Below are positions 55,309 through 64,000 of a DNA stretch of 64,000 nt, piece after piece. The translations under genes were made by a program, and so were the position numbers. Under the pieces are notes generated by a model. That model saw only the letters and a program-made list of their open reading frames with translations, ran no database searches and had not been told where the DNA came from. Origin of the DNA: Polyodon spathula (Eukaryota > Chordata > Actinopteri > Acipenseriformes > Polyodontidae); assembly GCF_017654505.1 (NCBI RefSeq), contig NC_054543.1, positions 26,352,747-26,416,746 on the forward strand, given 5' to 3'. Each line of letters opens with the position of its first letter. Within the stretch, counting starts at the first letter, position 1.

Positions 55309-55706
55309 TGTGGTGACGTCCGACCAGAACAGAAACCAAAACGGAATGGCGGTGAACCTGAGGTGCTACTGCGCTCAGTACTTTATTAAATAATGAAACA
55401 AGACTTGAACAAACACAAAACACCAAGCAAAAGGGCACAGGGGCCAAACAAACAGACACTAACAAGTAGTATGCTGGCTGCAAAAGCAGCATACGTAGCA
55501 ATTGTTTATCTTTTTTTCGTAAACTTACGTCTCCTCTGACACTCTCCGCTCTCCTCAGCTGCAGACTTTTATAGAAGTGACAACTTCCCGATTAGCAATG
55601 AATTAACTCGGGAGATTGCCACCTTCTGCACAAGGTTTTTATGAATGGGAATTTTAACCCCATTCATGTGACTATTATGAGACTGGCTCTTCGCCGGTCT
55701 CACACA
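55309..55706 (-). repeat. Probable solo LTR inside L1
   Basis: The minus strand reads TATAAAAGTCTGCAGC (TATA box), then TTTAATAAAGTACTGAG (polyadenylation signal), and ends GACGTCACCACA. The other end is near TGTGTGAGACCGGCG. No clean target duplication was found, so both borders are approximate. Confidence 0.4.
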
Positions 55707-55844
55707 ACAAATAATAATATCGGTTGGCTTTTGTCCGTCTGCATAAAACACAAATATATATATATATATATATATTACAAATACTAACCAAACTAGTAAC
55801 AATAATAATACAAAAAATAATAAAACAGTGCCATTTTGCATTGC

Positions 55845-56027
55845 TAGCACTGCTTTTTGAAGCTCATCTATGATTAGAGGTGTGTCTGGAAAGACAGTAT
55901 AATGTTCTGTTTTTTATATCATCTAAGTTGCTTTCATTTTCTGGGTTGTGCAAATTGGTATGAAATGTTCTGAAAGTGTTATTAATTTCAATAGGAGCAG
56001 ACATTAAATGTACTTGAGTGTCTGATA
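55845..56027 (-). pseudogene. L1 fragment between EN and RT
   Basis: The minus strand reads EINNTFRTFHTNLHNPENES and, after a frameshift, PLIIDELQKAVLAMQNGT, the segment before the RT fingers in L1 elements. It is bordered by the probable solo LTR on one side and a MITE on the other. Confidence 0.6.
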
Positions 56028-56413
56028 ACACCGTGCAACAATTTTTTATTTTTTTTTTTTGTTCCTGCGTAGTAAGTAGTTTTTCGAGATTTATGATTAT
56101 ACTGTAAATACAATATAACTGTAACTCTCGAAAAACTACTCACTTCTAAATCTTTTGTAGTCATTTTTGTATTACTTTTGTATAAATACATGTTAATTTG
56201 GATTCATATGTTGTTTTTTTCTGACTTTATGTGAACGAAAAGACACACATTTGCCCGTTTTCCCATTGGAAATAGTGATATTTTGAAATATCACTGTCCT
56301 GGTCACAAAAGCAAAGTTTGTGGGGAATAATAGCCATTTTCTGTACTTTTGAGGCATAAGCAATTAGGAAATAACACTTACTACCCAGGAACAAAAATTG
56401 TGTTACATAGTGT
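56028..56413 (-). mobile_element. MITE with TIRs and terminal hairpin
   Basis: The left end ACACCGTGCAACAATTTT and the complement of the right end ACACTATGTAACACAATT match, each followed by TTGTTCCTGSGTAGTAAGT. Near the left end AGTAGTTTTTCGAGA and TCTCGAAAAACTACT form a hairpin. The core contains a 20-base near-palindrome around GATATTTTGAAATATC. It splits the L1 copy. A truncated copy lies at 20401-20722. Confidence 0.75.
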
Positions 56414-56570
56414 AATTGGTGTAGTTGATTTCATTCTACCCGATTTTGTCACCTAGTTCAAATTGAATTTGTCTTAATCTAGTCATCATGAATTGTGTTC
56501 TGTCAGAGATTTTATTAAGTTCTATTTTTGTCTGCAGAAGATTTTTAAAGTTATCTTTTGTTTGTGAAAC
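56414..56570 (-). pseudogene. L1 fragment
   Basis: The minus strand reads LLQTKIELNKISDRTQFMMT then RQIQFELGDKIG, matching the L1 segment that ends FEFGDKAGK. It continues the interrupted L1 copy. Confidence 0.55.
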
Positions 56571-56573
56571 AAA

Positions 56574-56576
<3 letters not shown>

Positions 56577-56645
<69 letters not shown>
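56577..56645. repeat. TA microsatellite
   Basis: About 34 TA units. Confidence 0.95.
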
Positions 56646-56647
<2 letters not shown>

Positions 56648-56718
56648 GGTAAAGCTTTTACTTTTTTCTGTATTTTTGTCTTTAATTATTTTCTTATAGG
56701 ATGCATATGAAATAATAA

Positions 56719-57257
56719 TTAAAACTGTACAATGCACTAGTAAGACCTCATCTTGAATATTGTGTGCAGTTCTGGTCACCTCTCTATAAAAAAGATATTG
56801 CTGCTCTAGAAAGAGTGCAAAGAAGAGCGACCAGAATTATTCCGGGCTTAAAAGGCATGTCATATGCAGACAGGCTAAAAGAATTGAATCTGTTCAGTCT
56901 TGAACAAAGAAGACTACGTGGCGACCTAATTCAAGCATTCAAAATTCTAAAAGGTATTGACAGTGTCGACCCAAGGGACTTTTTCAGCCTGAAAAAAGAA
57001 ACAAGGACCAGGGGTCACAAATGGAGTTTAGAAAAAGGGGCATTCAGAACAGAAAATAGGAGACACTTTTTTACACAGAGAATTGTGAGGGTCTGGAATC
57101 AACTCCCCAGTAATGTTGTTGAAGCTGACACCCTGGGATCCTTCAAGAAGCTGCTTGATGAGATTTTGGGATCAATAAGCTACTAACAACCAAACGAGCA
57201 AGATGGGCCGAATGGCCTCCTCTCGTTTGTAAACTTTCTTATGTTCTTATGTTCTTA
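56719..57257 (+). mobile_element. CR1 3' end fragment
   Basis: 5'-truncated at LKLYNALVRPHLEY. The frame 56764-57186 is intact to LLDEILGSISY, and the tail is CTTATGTTCTTATGTTCTTA. Inserted in L1. Confidence 0.92.
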
Positions 57258-57470
57258 ATCCTTTCTCTAATAAAAACCTTAGCCCAGAGCAGTGTTGGTA
57301 AGCATTCGGAATTGTCATTGAAGAAATTCTGCACATTCTTTATGGAAGAGGTCAAATCTTTATATTTTAATAGTAATGTATTAAAACACCATCTTGGGAA
57401 TTTAATTTGACTACTATGTACTGTAATCTCATTTCTGATTGGTGTGAGATCTGAAATCATAATTGGATGC
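57258..57470 (-). pseudogene. L1 EN-RT linker fragment
   Basis: The minus frame reads FPRWCFNTLLLKYKDLTSSI and NSECLPTLLWAKVFIRERI, typical of the L1 segment that follows the endonuclease. It is bounded by CR1 on one side and a solo LTR on the other. Confidence 0.6.
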
Positions 57471-58187
57471 TGTGGAAGGGTGTGGGAAATTCACTGATAC
57501 ACAGGAGACAGGACTTTACTTTAAACGCCACTTGGCGCACTGATTTATTTACACCACAAGATGGCACTTTGGTAGTGCTGTAGAGCACAACCTAATACCA
57601 GAAATGGTAAAAAGGTTGGCAGGTCATAGAGCATATGCAGGTGCTCAAAATAATAATGAAAACAAAAGGCACAAAGAAAAAGGGAAAATAAAATACAGTA
57701 AGAAAACTACAAAATAAAAGGTGTTGCTTTGTGCAGCATCCCCCACTGCCGCTAAACTGGTCAGCTCGGGTCTCAAACCTACACTGTTGTATTCCCTCAC
57801 AATACTCTGTGGGGTGGCCCAGGTTTTCCCCGCTAAATATACACGTCCCCTTTGGGTACGTGATTATGCTTATTTATGGCAACTGTCAGCTGTTTTCTTT
57901 AGCCATGCTTTCCTGTCTTTTAAAAATTCAAGTTCATGAACAGAGTTCCCACTGTCATTCTTCCTGAATGGGCCGGGCCACCCACAACAAAGCGTTCTTT
58001 ATTTTTATAGGCCAAGCGACCCCCCCAAGGCCCACCTCCTAATCATTCAGAGAGAGGGAGAGACCATACACCCTCCCCAGCTCTCCGTGTCACTGCCATG
58101 ACTGACAGGCGGATCTTATGGCCCGCTGCCCTCTTCCTGCAGAACCACACATGCACCAGACAGTCAGCACAGATCTCCCCTTTTACA
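57471..58187 (-). repeat. Solo LTR, same family as 8735-9384
   Basis: Starts TGTGGAAGGGTGTGGG and ends CCTTTTACA, and shares TTCAGAGAG, GTGTCACTGCCATGACT and AATAAAAGGTG blocks with the LTR at 8735. On the minus strand GCCTATAAAAATAAAG is a TATA box. Flanks give only a weak target match. It is inserted in L1. Confidence 0.75.
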
Positions 58188-58520
58188 GCTGTATATTAGC
58201 ATTGGCAATCTTTGAGGTAAAACAATTGGGAATGGATTTTATGAGGGTGAGAGAAATATGCATATTCCCTAGTTGTTGGATTGTTTAGTCACCATATATC
58301 ACTAAGGCTTCAATCTTTTCATGTAACTGAGTATCATTTCAGAGGATTGTGGTATTTTATTTGTTTTAGTATTACTAGATCTGTCTATACATGGGACTAA
58401 TAGTATGTTAAAATCTCCCCCAATTATTGTCATTGAATTCAGAATTTTTTCTAATTCTTTGAAGATTTTATGGATACTTGGATTGAGAGTTCAGTACAGA
58501 CACTTCTATCAACCCAAAAT
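58188..58520 (-). pseudogene. L1 endonuclease fragment
   Basis: The minus strand reads SLSDIWRLNNPTTRECIFLS-like sequence (58260-58320) and upstream a GEILTYY..TDLV-like region, matching the late AP-endonuclease blocks of L1. Several stops. It is the 5'-most recognised part of this L1 copy. Confidence 0.55.
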
Positions 58521-58654
58521 AAACCAAGAAGGGGGAAAGATAAGGAGAAAGAGAAAAAACCTAAGTATAAAAAAAGAAAAATAATGATACAAATATAAAA
58601 CAAAGAAAATTATAAACAAACATGCAATATGACACCTAGCAAACGAGAGAGTAG

Positions 58655-58952
58655 TTCACTGTCCATTCCTACCAGGCACAGGGGCTCTACTGCACCAAAA
58701 TGAATGAACAGGAAAGTGTGCACTACATGCTGATTGTGAGATACCACATGGACACCCTGGCCGACCTAGCCCTCCCTCCAACCCGGGGAGCGATCGGCCA
58801 CTTAAGCGCCGCCGCTCCCTGGGATTTCCTGTCCTTGGTTGGCAAAGGAATAGCTTGGACTCAAACTGGGTCGGCCAGACTACAGGGCACATCCTACACT
58901 CTACGCAGAGCACCTTTACTGGATGCGCCACTCAGGAGCCCAGATCCACCTT
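58655..58952 (-). repeat. tRNA-derived SINE
   Basis: The minus strand starts GGCTCCTGAGTGGCGCATCC, contains an A-box-like TGGCGCATCCAGTAAAGG and a B-box-like GTTTGAGTCCAAGC about 55 bases on, then a non-tRNA body. This is the layout of RNA polymerase III SINEs of fish. Confidence 0.65.
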
Positions 58953-58970
58953 TGGCAGCAATAACATAAC

Positions 58971-61455
58971 ATAATCTGTTATACAATGACATTAGAAATG
59001 CATATAGCAAAGGAGAAGCCATACTAATGGGGGATTTCAACTTCCCTCAAATAAAATGGGAAAACGCGGTGGGTAGCACGAAGGATGAAATAGAAATGGT
59101 GGAAATGACAAATGACTGCTTCCTAACACAATTTGTCAAGGCAGCGACTAGAGGGGAGGCATTCCTTGATTTAGTCTTTTCAAATAACAAAGACAGATTA
59201 ACTAAAATAGAGGTCAGAGAACCACTGGCAAACTCAGACCACAACATGGTCTCATGGTTTTTTAAAACCCCAAAAGTAATGACTAAAGCTACGGTTTACA
59301 ATTTTAGAAAAGCAAACTATGAAGGTATGAAACAGAGACTAACAGAAGTATATTGGAGTAAAATAAAGAAAACACCCACAGAAGAAGGATGGTTGTTCTT
59401 CAGAAACATAGTACTAGAGGCACAAAACAATTACATCCCTAAAGTAGACAAATCTAAATGTAAAACTAAATTGCCAAAATGGTTTAATAGATCAATTAAA
59501 AAAAATATTCAGCGAAAAAAGGCACTTTACAGAGCATTAAAAAAAGGACCAAAAAGAAAGTACACAGAAAGAGTACCCAGAACTGCAAACGCAAGTCAAA
59601 AAGGAAGTTAGAAAGGCCAAGAGAGAAATAAAAATGAACATTGCTAAGGGAGCTAAAACCAATTCCAAAATGTTTTTCCAATATTACAACAGCAAGCGAA
59701 CATTCAAAGAGGAGATTAAATGTTTAAGAGATACAAATGGCAAAATCGTAGATGAAGAAAAAAAAAAATAGCAAATATGTTAAATGATTACTTTTCACAA
59801 GTTTTTACAAAGGAAGATACTGACAACATGCCCCACATGTCATCCAGTTCCTATCCAGTTTTAAATAACTTTAGCATAACTGAGGCAGAAGTGTTAAAGG
59901 GACTAGGAGCTCTTAAAATAAACAAATCCCCTGGGCCGGATGAGATCCTCCCAGTAGTACTCAAAGAAATGAAAGAAGTAATTTACAAACCGCTAATCAA
60001 GATCATGCAGCAGTCTCTTGACACAGGGGTGGTACCGACAGACTGGAAAATTGCAAACGTAATACCGATCCACAAAAAGGGAAACAAAACTGAACCAGGT
60101 AACTACAGACCAGTAAGCCTGACTTCTATTATATGCAAACTTATGGAAACTATAATAAGATCCAAAATGGAAAATTACCTATATGGTAACAGGGTCCTGG
60201 GAGACAGTCAACATGGTTTTAGGAAAGGGAGATCGTGTCTAACTAACTTGCTTGATTTTTTTGAGGATGCAACATCGATAATGGATAATTGCAAAGCATA
60301 TGACATGGTTTATTTAGATTTCCAGAAAGCTTTTGACAAAGTCCCGCACAAAAGATTAATTCTCAAACTGAACGCAGTTGGGATTCAAGGAAACACATGT
60401 ACATGGATTAGGGAGTGGTTAACATGTAGAAAACAGAAAGTACTTATTAGAGGAAAAACCTCAGAATGGAGTGTGGTAACCAGTGGAGTACCACAGGGAT
60501 CAGTATTAGGTCCTCTGCTATTCCTAATCTACATTAACGATTTAGATTCTGGTATAGTAAGCAAACTTGTTAAATTTGCAGATGACACAAAAGTAGGAGG
60601 AGTGGCAAACACTGTTGCAGCAGCAAAGGTCATTCAAAATGATCTAGACAAGATTCAGAACTGGGCAGACACATGGCAAATGACATTTAATAGAGAAAAG
60701 TGTAAGGTACTGCATGCAGGAAATAAAAATGTACATTATAAATATCATATGGCAGATACTGAAATTGGAGAAGGAATCTATGAAAAAGACCTAGGAGTTT
60801 TTGTTGACTCAGAAATGTCTTTTTTTGTTCATCTAGACAATGTGGGGAAGCTATAAAAAAGGCTAACAAGATTCTCGGATACATTGTGAAAAGTGTTGGA
60901 TTTAAATCAAGGGAAGTAATGTTAAAACTGTACAATGCACTAGTAAGACCTCATCTTGAATATTGTGTTCAGTTCTGGTCACCTCGCTATAAAAAAGATA
61001 TTGTTGCTCTAGAAAGAGTGCAAAGAAGAGCGACCAGAATTATCCCGGGCTTAAAAGGCATGTCATATGCAGACAGGCTAAAAGAATTTAATCTGTTCAG
61101 TCTTGAACAAAGAAGACTACGTGGTGACCTAATTCAAGCATTCAACATTCTAAAAGGTATTGACAGTGTCGACCCAAGGGACTTTTTCAGCCTGAAAAAA
61201 CAAACAAGGACCAGGGGTCACAAATGGAGATTAGACAAAGGGGCATTCAGAACAGAAAATAAGAGGCACTTTTTTACACAGAGAATTGTGAGGGTCTTGA
61301 ATCAACTCCCCAGTAACGTTGTTGAAGCTGATACGCTGGGATCCTTCAAGAAGCTGCTTGATGAGATTTTGGGATCAATAAGCTACTAACAACCAAACAA
61401 GCAAGATGGGCCGAATGGCCTCCTCTCGTTTGTAAACTTTCTTGTGTTCTATGTT
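58971..61455 (+). mobile_element. CR1-type LINE, 5'-truncated, best RT copy
   Basis: It starts inside the endonuclease (LLYNDIRNAYSKGEAILMGD) and runs to a 3' tail near 61440-61455. Only a few lesions break ORF2: a frameshift at about 59250-59610, an insertion of T-rich sequence at 60823, and a shift before 60886. It abuts a SINE on the left and Tc1 on the right. Confidence 0.9.
59027..61389 (+). pseudogene. CR1 ORF2, mostly open
   Basis: 59027-59611 covers the end of the endonuclease (MGDFNFPQIKWEN, ANSDHNMVSW) and the linker. 59777-60856 is an open RT of 359 codons with [70 protein letters not shown] and FADDTK at about 60574-60591. A T-rich insertion in EMSSSRQ-coding sequence (60823) shifts the frame. 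60886-61389 completes the C-terminus to LLDEILGSISY. It is the closest to an intact RT in the window, but it lacks the N-terminus and cannot be autonomous. Confidence 0.85.
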
Positions 61456-62390
61456 CATATGTACAGCTGTGAGTCTTTTGGGGTAAGTCTCTACCAGGTA
61501 TGCTCTTCTGGATCGTGCAATATTCGTCCATTCTTCTTGGCAAAATTGTTCAAGCTCTGTTAAGTAGGATTGGGATTGTTGGTAGACAGCAATCTTCAAA
61601 TTTTGCCACAGAGTCTCAATCGAATTCAAGTCTGGGCTTTGACTAGGCCACTCTAGGGCATTCACTTTCTTGTTTTTAAGCCACTCCAATGTTGCTTTGA
61701 CTGTGTGTTTGGGTTCATTGTCCTGCTGAAAGGTCAATCTCCATCCCAGTCTTAGGTCCTTTGCAGACTGAAGCAGGTTTTCCCCAAGGATTTGCCTGTG
61801 TTTAGCTCCATCCATTTTGTCCTCTACCCTGACAATCTTCCCAGTCCCTGCCGATGAAAAGCATCCCCATAGCATGATGCTGCCACCACCATGCTTCACA
61901 GTAGGGATGGTGTTACCTGGGTGATGTGCTGTGTTGGGTTTGCGCCAGACATAACACTTTGCATTTAACCAAATAGTTCAATTTTTGTTTCATCGGACCA
62001 CATAATCTTTTGCCACATCTTTTCAGGGTCTCCCACATGCCTTTTTACAAATTCCAAGAGGGATTTTACATGGGCTTTTTTCAGAAATGGCTTCCTTCTT
62101 GCCATACAGGCCAGATTTGTGGAGTACCTCAGCTATTGTTGACACATGGACAGTTTCTCCCTTCTCAGCCATAGAACGCTGTAGGTCTTTCAGAGTTGTC
62201 ACTGGCCTCTTGGTGGCTTCTCTGACCAATGCCCTTCTTACCCGGCTGCTCAGTTTGGGAGGACGGCCTGCTCTCAGCAGATTCTGGGTGGTGCCGTATA
62301 CCTTCCACTTCTTAATGATCGACTTGACCTCCAAGGAATATTCAATGCCTTTGAAATCTTTTTATACTCCTCCCCTGATCTGTGATTAAA
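61456..62390 (-). mobile_element. Tc1/mariner element, truncated, with transposase
   Basis: On the minus strand 62334-62023 encodes the DNA-binding part (IIKKWKVYGTTQNLLRAGRP with the GRPPKLS hook, then VREATKRPVTTLKDLQRS and HVSTIAEVLHKSGLYGKK). 61899-61460 encodes the catalytic part: MKHGGGSIMLWGCFSSAGTG, LTFQQDNEPKHTVKA (second Asp) and SPDLNSIETLWQNLK (Glu). The region with the first Asp (about 61900-62020) is frameshifted. The right-hand TIR is missing because the element ends against the CR1 tail. Confidence 0.85.
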
Positions 62391-62994
62391 TAAATAAGCC
62401 TAGCAGCTTGTAGAATGGTTTGGAGATATTGTATTCCTCTACTGTCTACTAATACCCAAGGGGACATGCACGCCCCGCATATTTATAAACCAGGCCTATT
62501 TAATCCCTTGAGCCAAGCTTGATCTCAGTCTGCATAGATGTACTACATTCGTACAGAATCGTACATATATAGCTATATATATGGCGCTGTTAACATATAG
62601 GCTACATCTCCATATTCAGTATCCCATATCAACAGTATATGTTTCCGAATTCCATCATATTGATATGCAACTGCCCCTCAGGCCTACGGCAGGGACATAC
62701 ATCAAACCAGGTAATCTAGACACTTCTTTAAAGTTACATATAAATAAACATGCAATACATGTAGATAGAGGAAAGTATGCACATTTGAATCACAGCAACG
62801 TGTGGGCTGCATTTATATATATATTCACCATTATTTAACAACTGATAATGGCAAATATTGGCTCTTAATTTACCACGAAAGCCTGCCTGAAAATGACAAT
62901 TAGGTCAGTCAATGTATAACCAGGGAGTAACATTTAGGTCTCTATAGAGCTGGCCTTCAATATACAATTTGTCAACAATGAGCCAGACACGCAT
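62391..62994. other. No gene recognised
   Basis: AT-rich sequence with a few TATATA tracts; nothing supportable. Confidence 0.4.
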
Positions 62995-63530
62995 GTTTTT
63001 CTATCTGTTGGCTCGGAAAACGGTATAATTTTTTGCGTCTTTCTAGAATTTCCTGAGGGAATTGGTTGCTCATGCCAAAATTTGTATCCTTAGTTATCTA
63101 CCCTATCTTACTAGCATTTTTTCTTTAAAATGCTCTAATTTTGCTACAATAGGACAGGGACGCTCTTCTGAGCTTCTGAGCCCTCATTTGCCCATTCTAT
63201 GTACCCGGTGAAAAGTAACATTGTTAACAACTTCAGCGTCAGTATTTAGTTTATTCCTCATGAAGTCTTTGATTATTTCTTCAGTGTTCTTGCTCTTTTC
63301 TTCTTGTATCCCTCTAAATACTAGATTCTCTCTCATGCTTCTGCATTCTATGTCTAATAACTTATCTTGTAGTAGTATGGTATTTTCTTTTGAGACAGAA
63401 TTGACTTTTATTTGTAAAGCATATACAGTACATTTTAGCTCTGTTGTTTCCTTCTGGGTTTCCTCCAGTAGATTCACTGCAAATTCGAGGCTATGTTTCA
63501 TCTCCTGTATTTCATTGCTTAAGGAGTCCA
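62995..63530 (-). pseudogene. L1 ORF1 (coiled-coil/RRM) remnant
   Basis: The minus frame 63501-63184 reads NLLEETQKETTELKCTVYAL, a heptad-rich helix, then LLDIECRSMRENLVFRGIQE, the start of the L1 ORF1 RNA-recognition domain, and VTFHRVHRMGK. After a frameshift the complement of 63000-63130 gives FGMSNQFPQEILERRKKLY, matching the C-terminal domain. This is the RNA-binding ORF1 protein of an L1-type LINE. No ORF2 follows on its 3' side, which is cut off near 62995. Confidence 0.65.
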
Positions 63531-63535
63531 GACCG

Positions 63536-63720
63536 TTAGGTTACTTACCATAACTCTGGTTCCCTGAAAAAGATGACGACCACCACTTACATTGGTATGG
63601 GATATTCCTGTCCTTCGGGTAGGTATTGCTGAGCTCTCTATACCAGAGCTGCCAAAAGGCCCCTTGCTGTGATGATGCACTCGGTCCTGCCTACCGAGGG
63701 AATAAAACTGTCATTCGCAG
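63536..63720. repeat. Possible DIRS terminal repeat
   Basis: TAGGTTACTTACCATAACTC and TGGTTCCCTGAAAAAGATGA recall the terminal repeats of fish DIRS elements. Based on memory only; no second copy is in the window. Confidence 0.35.
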
Positions 63721-63721
63721 G

Positions 63722-64000
63722 AAGATAAGAACATAAGAACATAAGAACATAAGAAAGTTTACAAACGAGAGGAGGCCATTCGGCCCATCTTGCTCGTTTG
63801 GTTGTTAGTAGCTTATTGATCCCAAAATCTCATCAAGCAGCTTCTTGAAGGATCCCAGGGTGTCAGCTTCAACAACATTACTGGGGAGTTGATTCCAGAC
63901 CCTCACAATTCTCTGTGTAAAAAAGTGTCTCCTATTTTCTGTTCTGAATGCCCCTTTTTCTAAACTCCATTTGTGACCCCTGGTCCTTGTTTCTTTTTTC
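63722..64000 (-). mobile_element. CR1 3' end, cut by window edge
   Basis: Tail of AAGAACAT units at 63724, then the antisense 3' coding end; it continues past the window. Confidence 0.9.

Noticed and set aside
58700..58969. 89-codon plus frame in the SINE
   Set aside because: Fortuitous frame across a tRNA-derived SINE read on the wrong strand.

Overview
The window looks like transposon-dense, non-coding DNA of a ray-finned fish. Evidence is the vertebrate-type element set: CR1, L2 and L1 LINEs, DIRS, Tc1/mariner, hAT, piggyBac, a tRNA-derived SINE and several LTR families. There are also long TA, CA and TAA microsatellites, an exactly 500-base assembly gap (37001-37500) and no bacterial gene organisation. 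The dominant CR1 LINE (at least 12 copies, 3' tail of repeated TTATGTTC) reminds me of sturgeon/paddlefish-type genomes. That placement comes from recall, not from a search.

Host gene content is small. One exon is convincing: 48791-48872 (+), 82 bases with AG/GT borders, encodes part of CBS domain 1 of an AMP-activated protein kinase gamma subunit (prkag family). Most of the window is therefore probably intronic or flanking DNA of that gene. A possible 11-codon first exon with a GTAAGG donor lies at 14750-14782 (+), with no proven link to it.

Layout. 1-1200: nothing recognised. 1374-5283: broken DIRS retrotransposon pieces (gag, RT, RNase H, part of the tyrosine recombinase), with a Tc1 scrap inside. 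5284-11660: three CR1 copies tail-to-tail then head-to-head, the first split by a solo LTR. 11775-12321 and 16690-18110: two remnants of an element encoding a PIF1-type helicase followed by a ubiquitin-specific protease domain; a piggyBac-type foldback MITE directly follows the first remnant at its TTAA. 19391-21706: solo LTR and Tc1 embedded in TA/CA microsatellites. 23972-26742, 32698-33397, 33419-36534 and 41515-43231: short LTR elements without pol; three of them share a zinc-knuckle, Pro-rich gag-like protein. 28383-29010: piggyBac transposase remnant. 38085-40985: L2 split by a hAT/ZBED element with a perfect 8-bp target duplication. 44085-47320: deleted CR1 with a templated filler insertion. 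49120-51704: non-coding TIR element. 54500-58520: an L1 on the minus strand carrying nested insertions of LTRs, CR1 and a MITE. 58655-64000: SINE, the longest open CR1 RT, Tc1, L1 ORF1, a possible DIRS end and another CR1.

Most interesting is the family of short LTR elements. The element at 33419-36534 has almost identical LTRs, a perfect target duplication and an open frame of 732 codons. Its GC-rich minisatellite of about 1.2 kb is free of stops in essentially every frame, so repeat-length changes alter the peptide without ending it.
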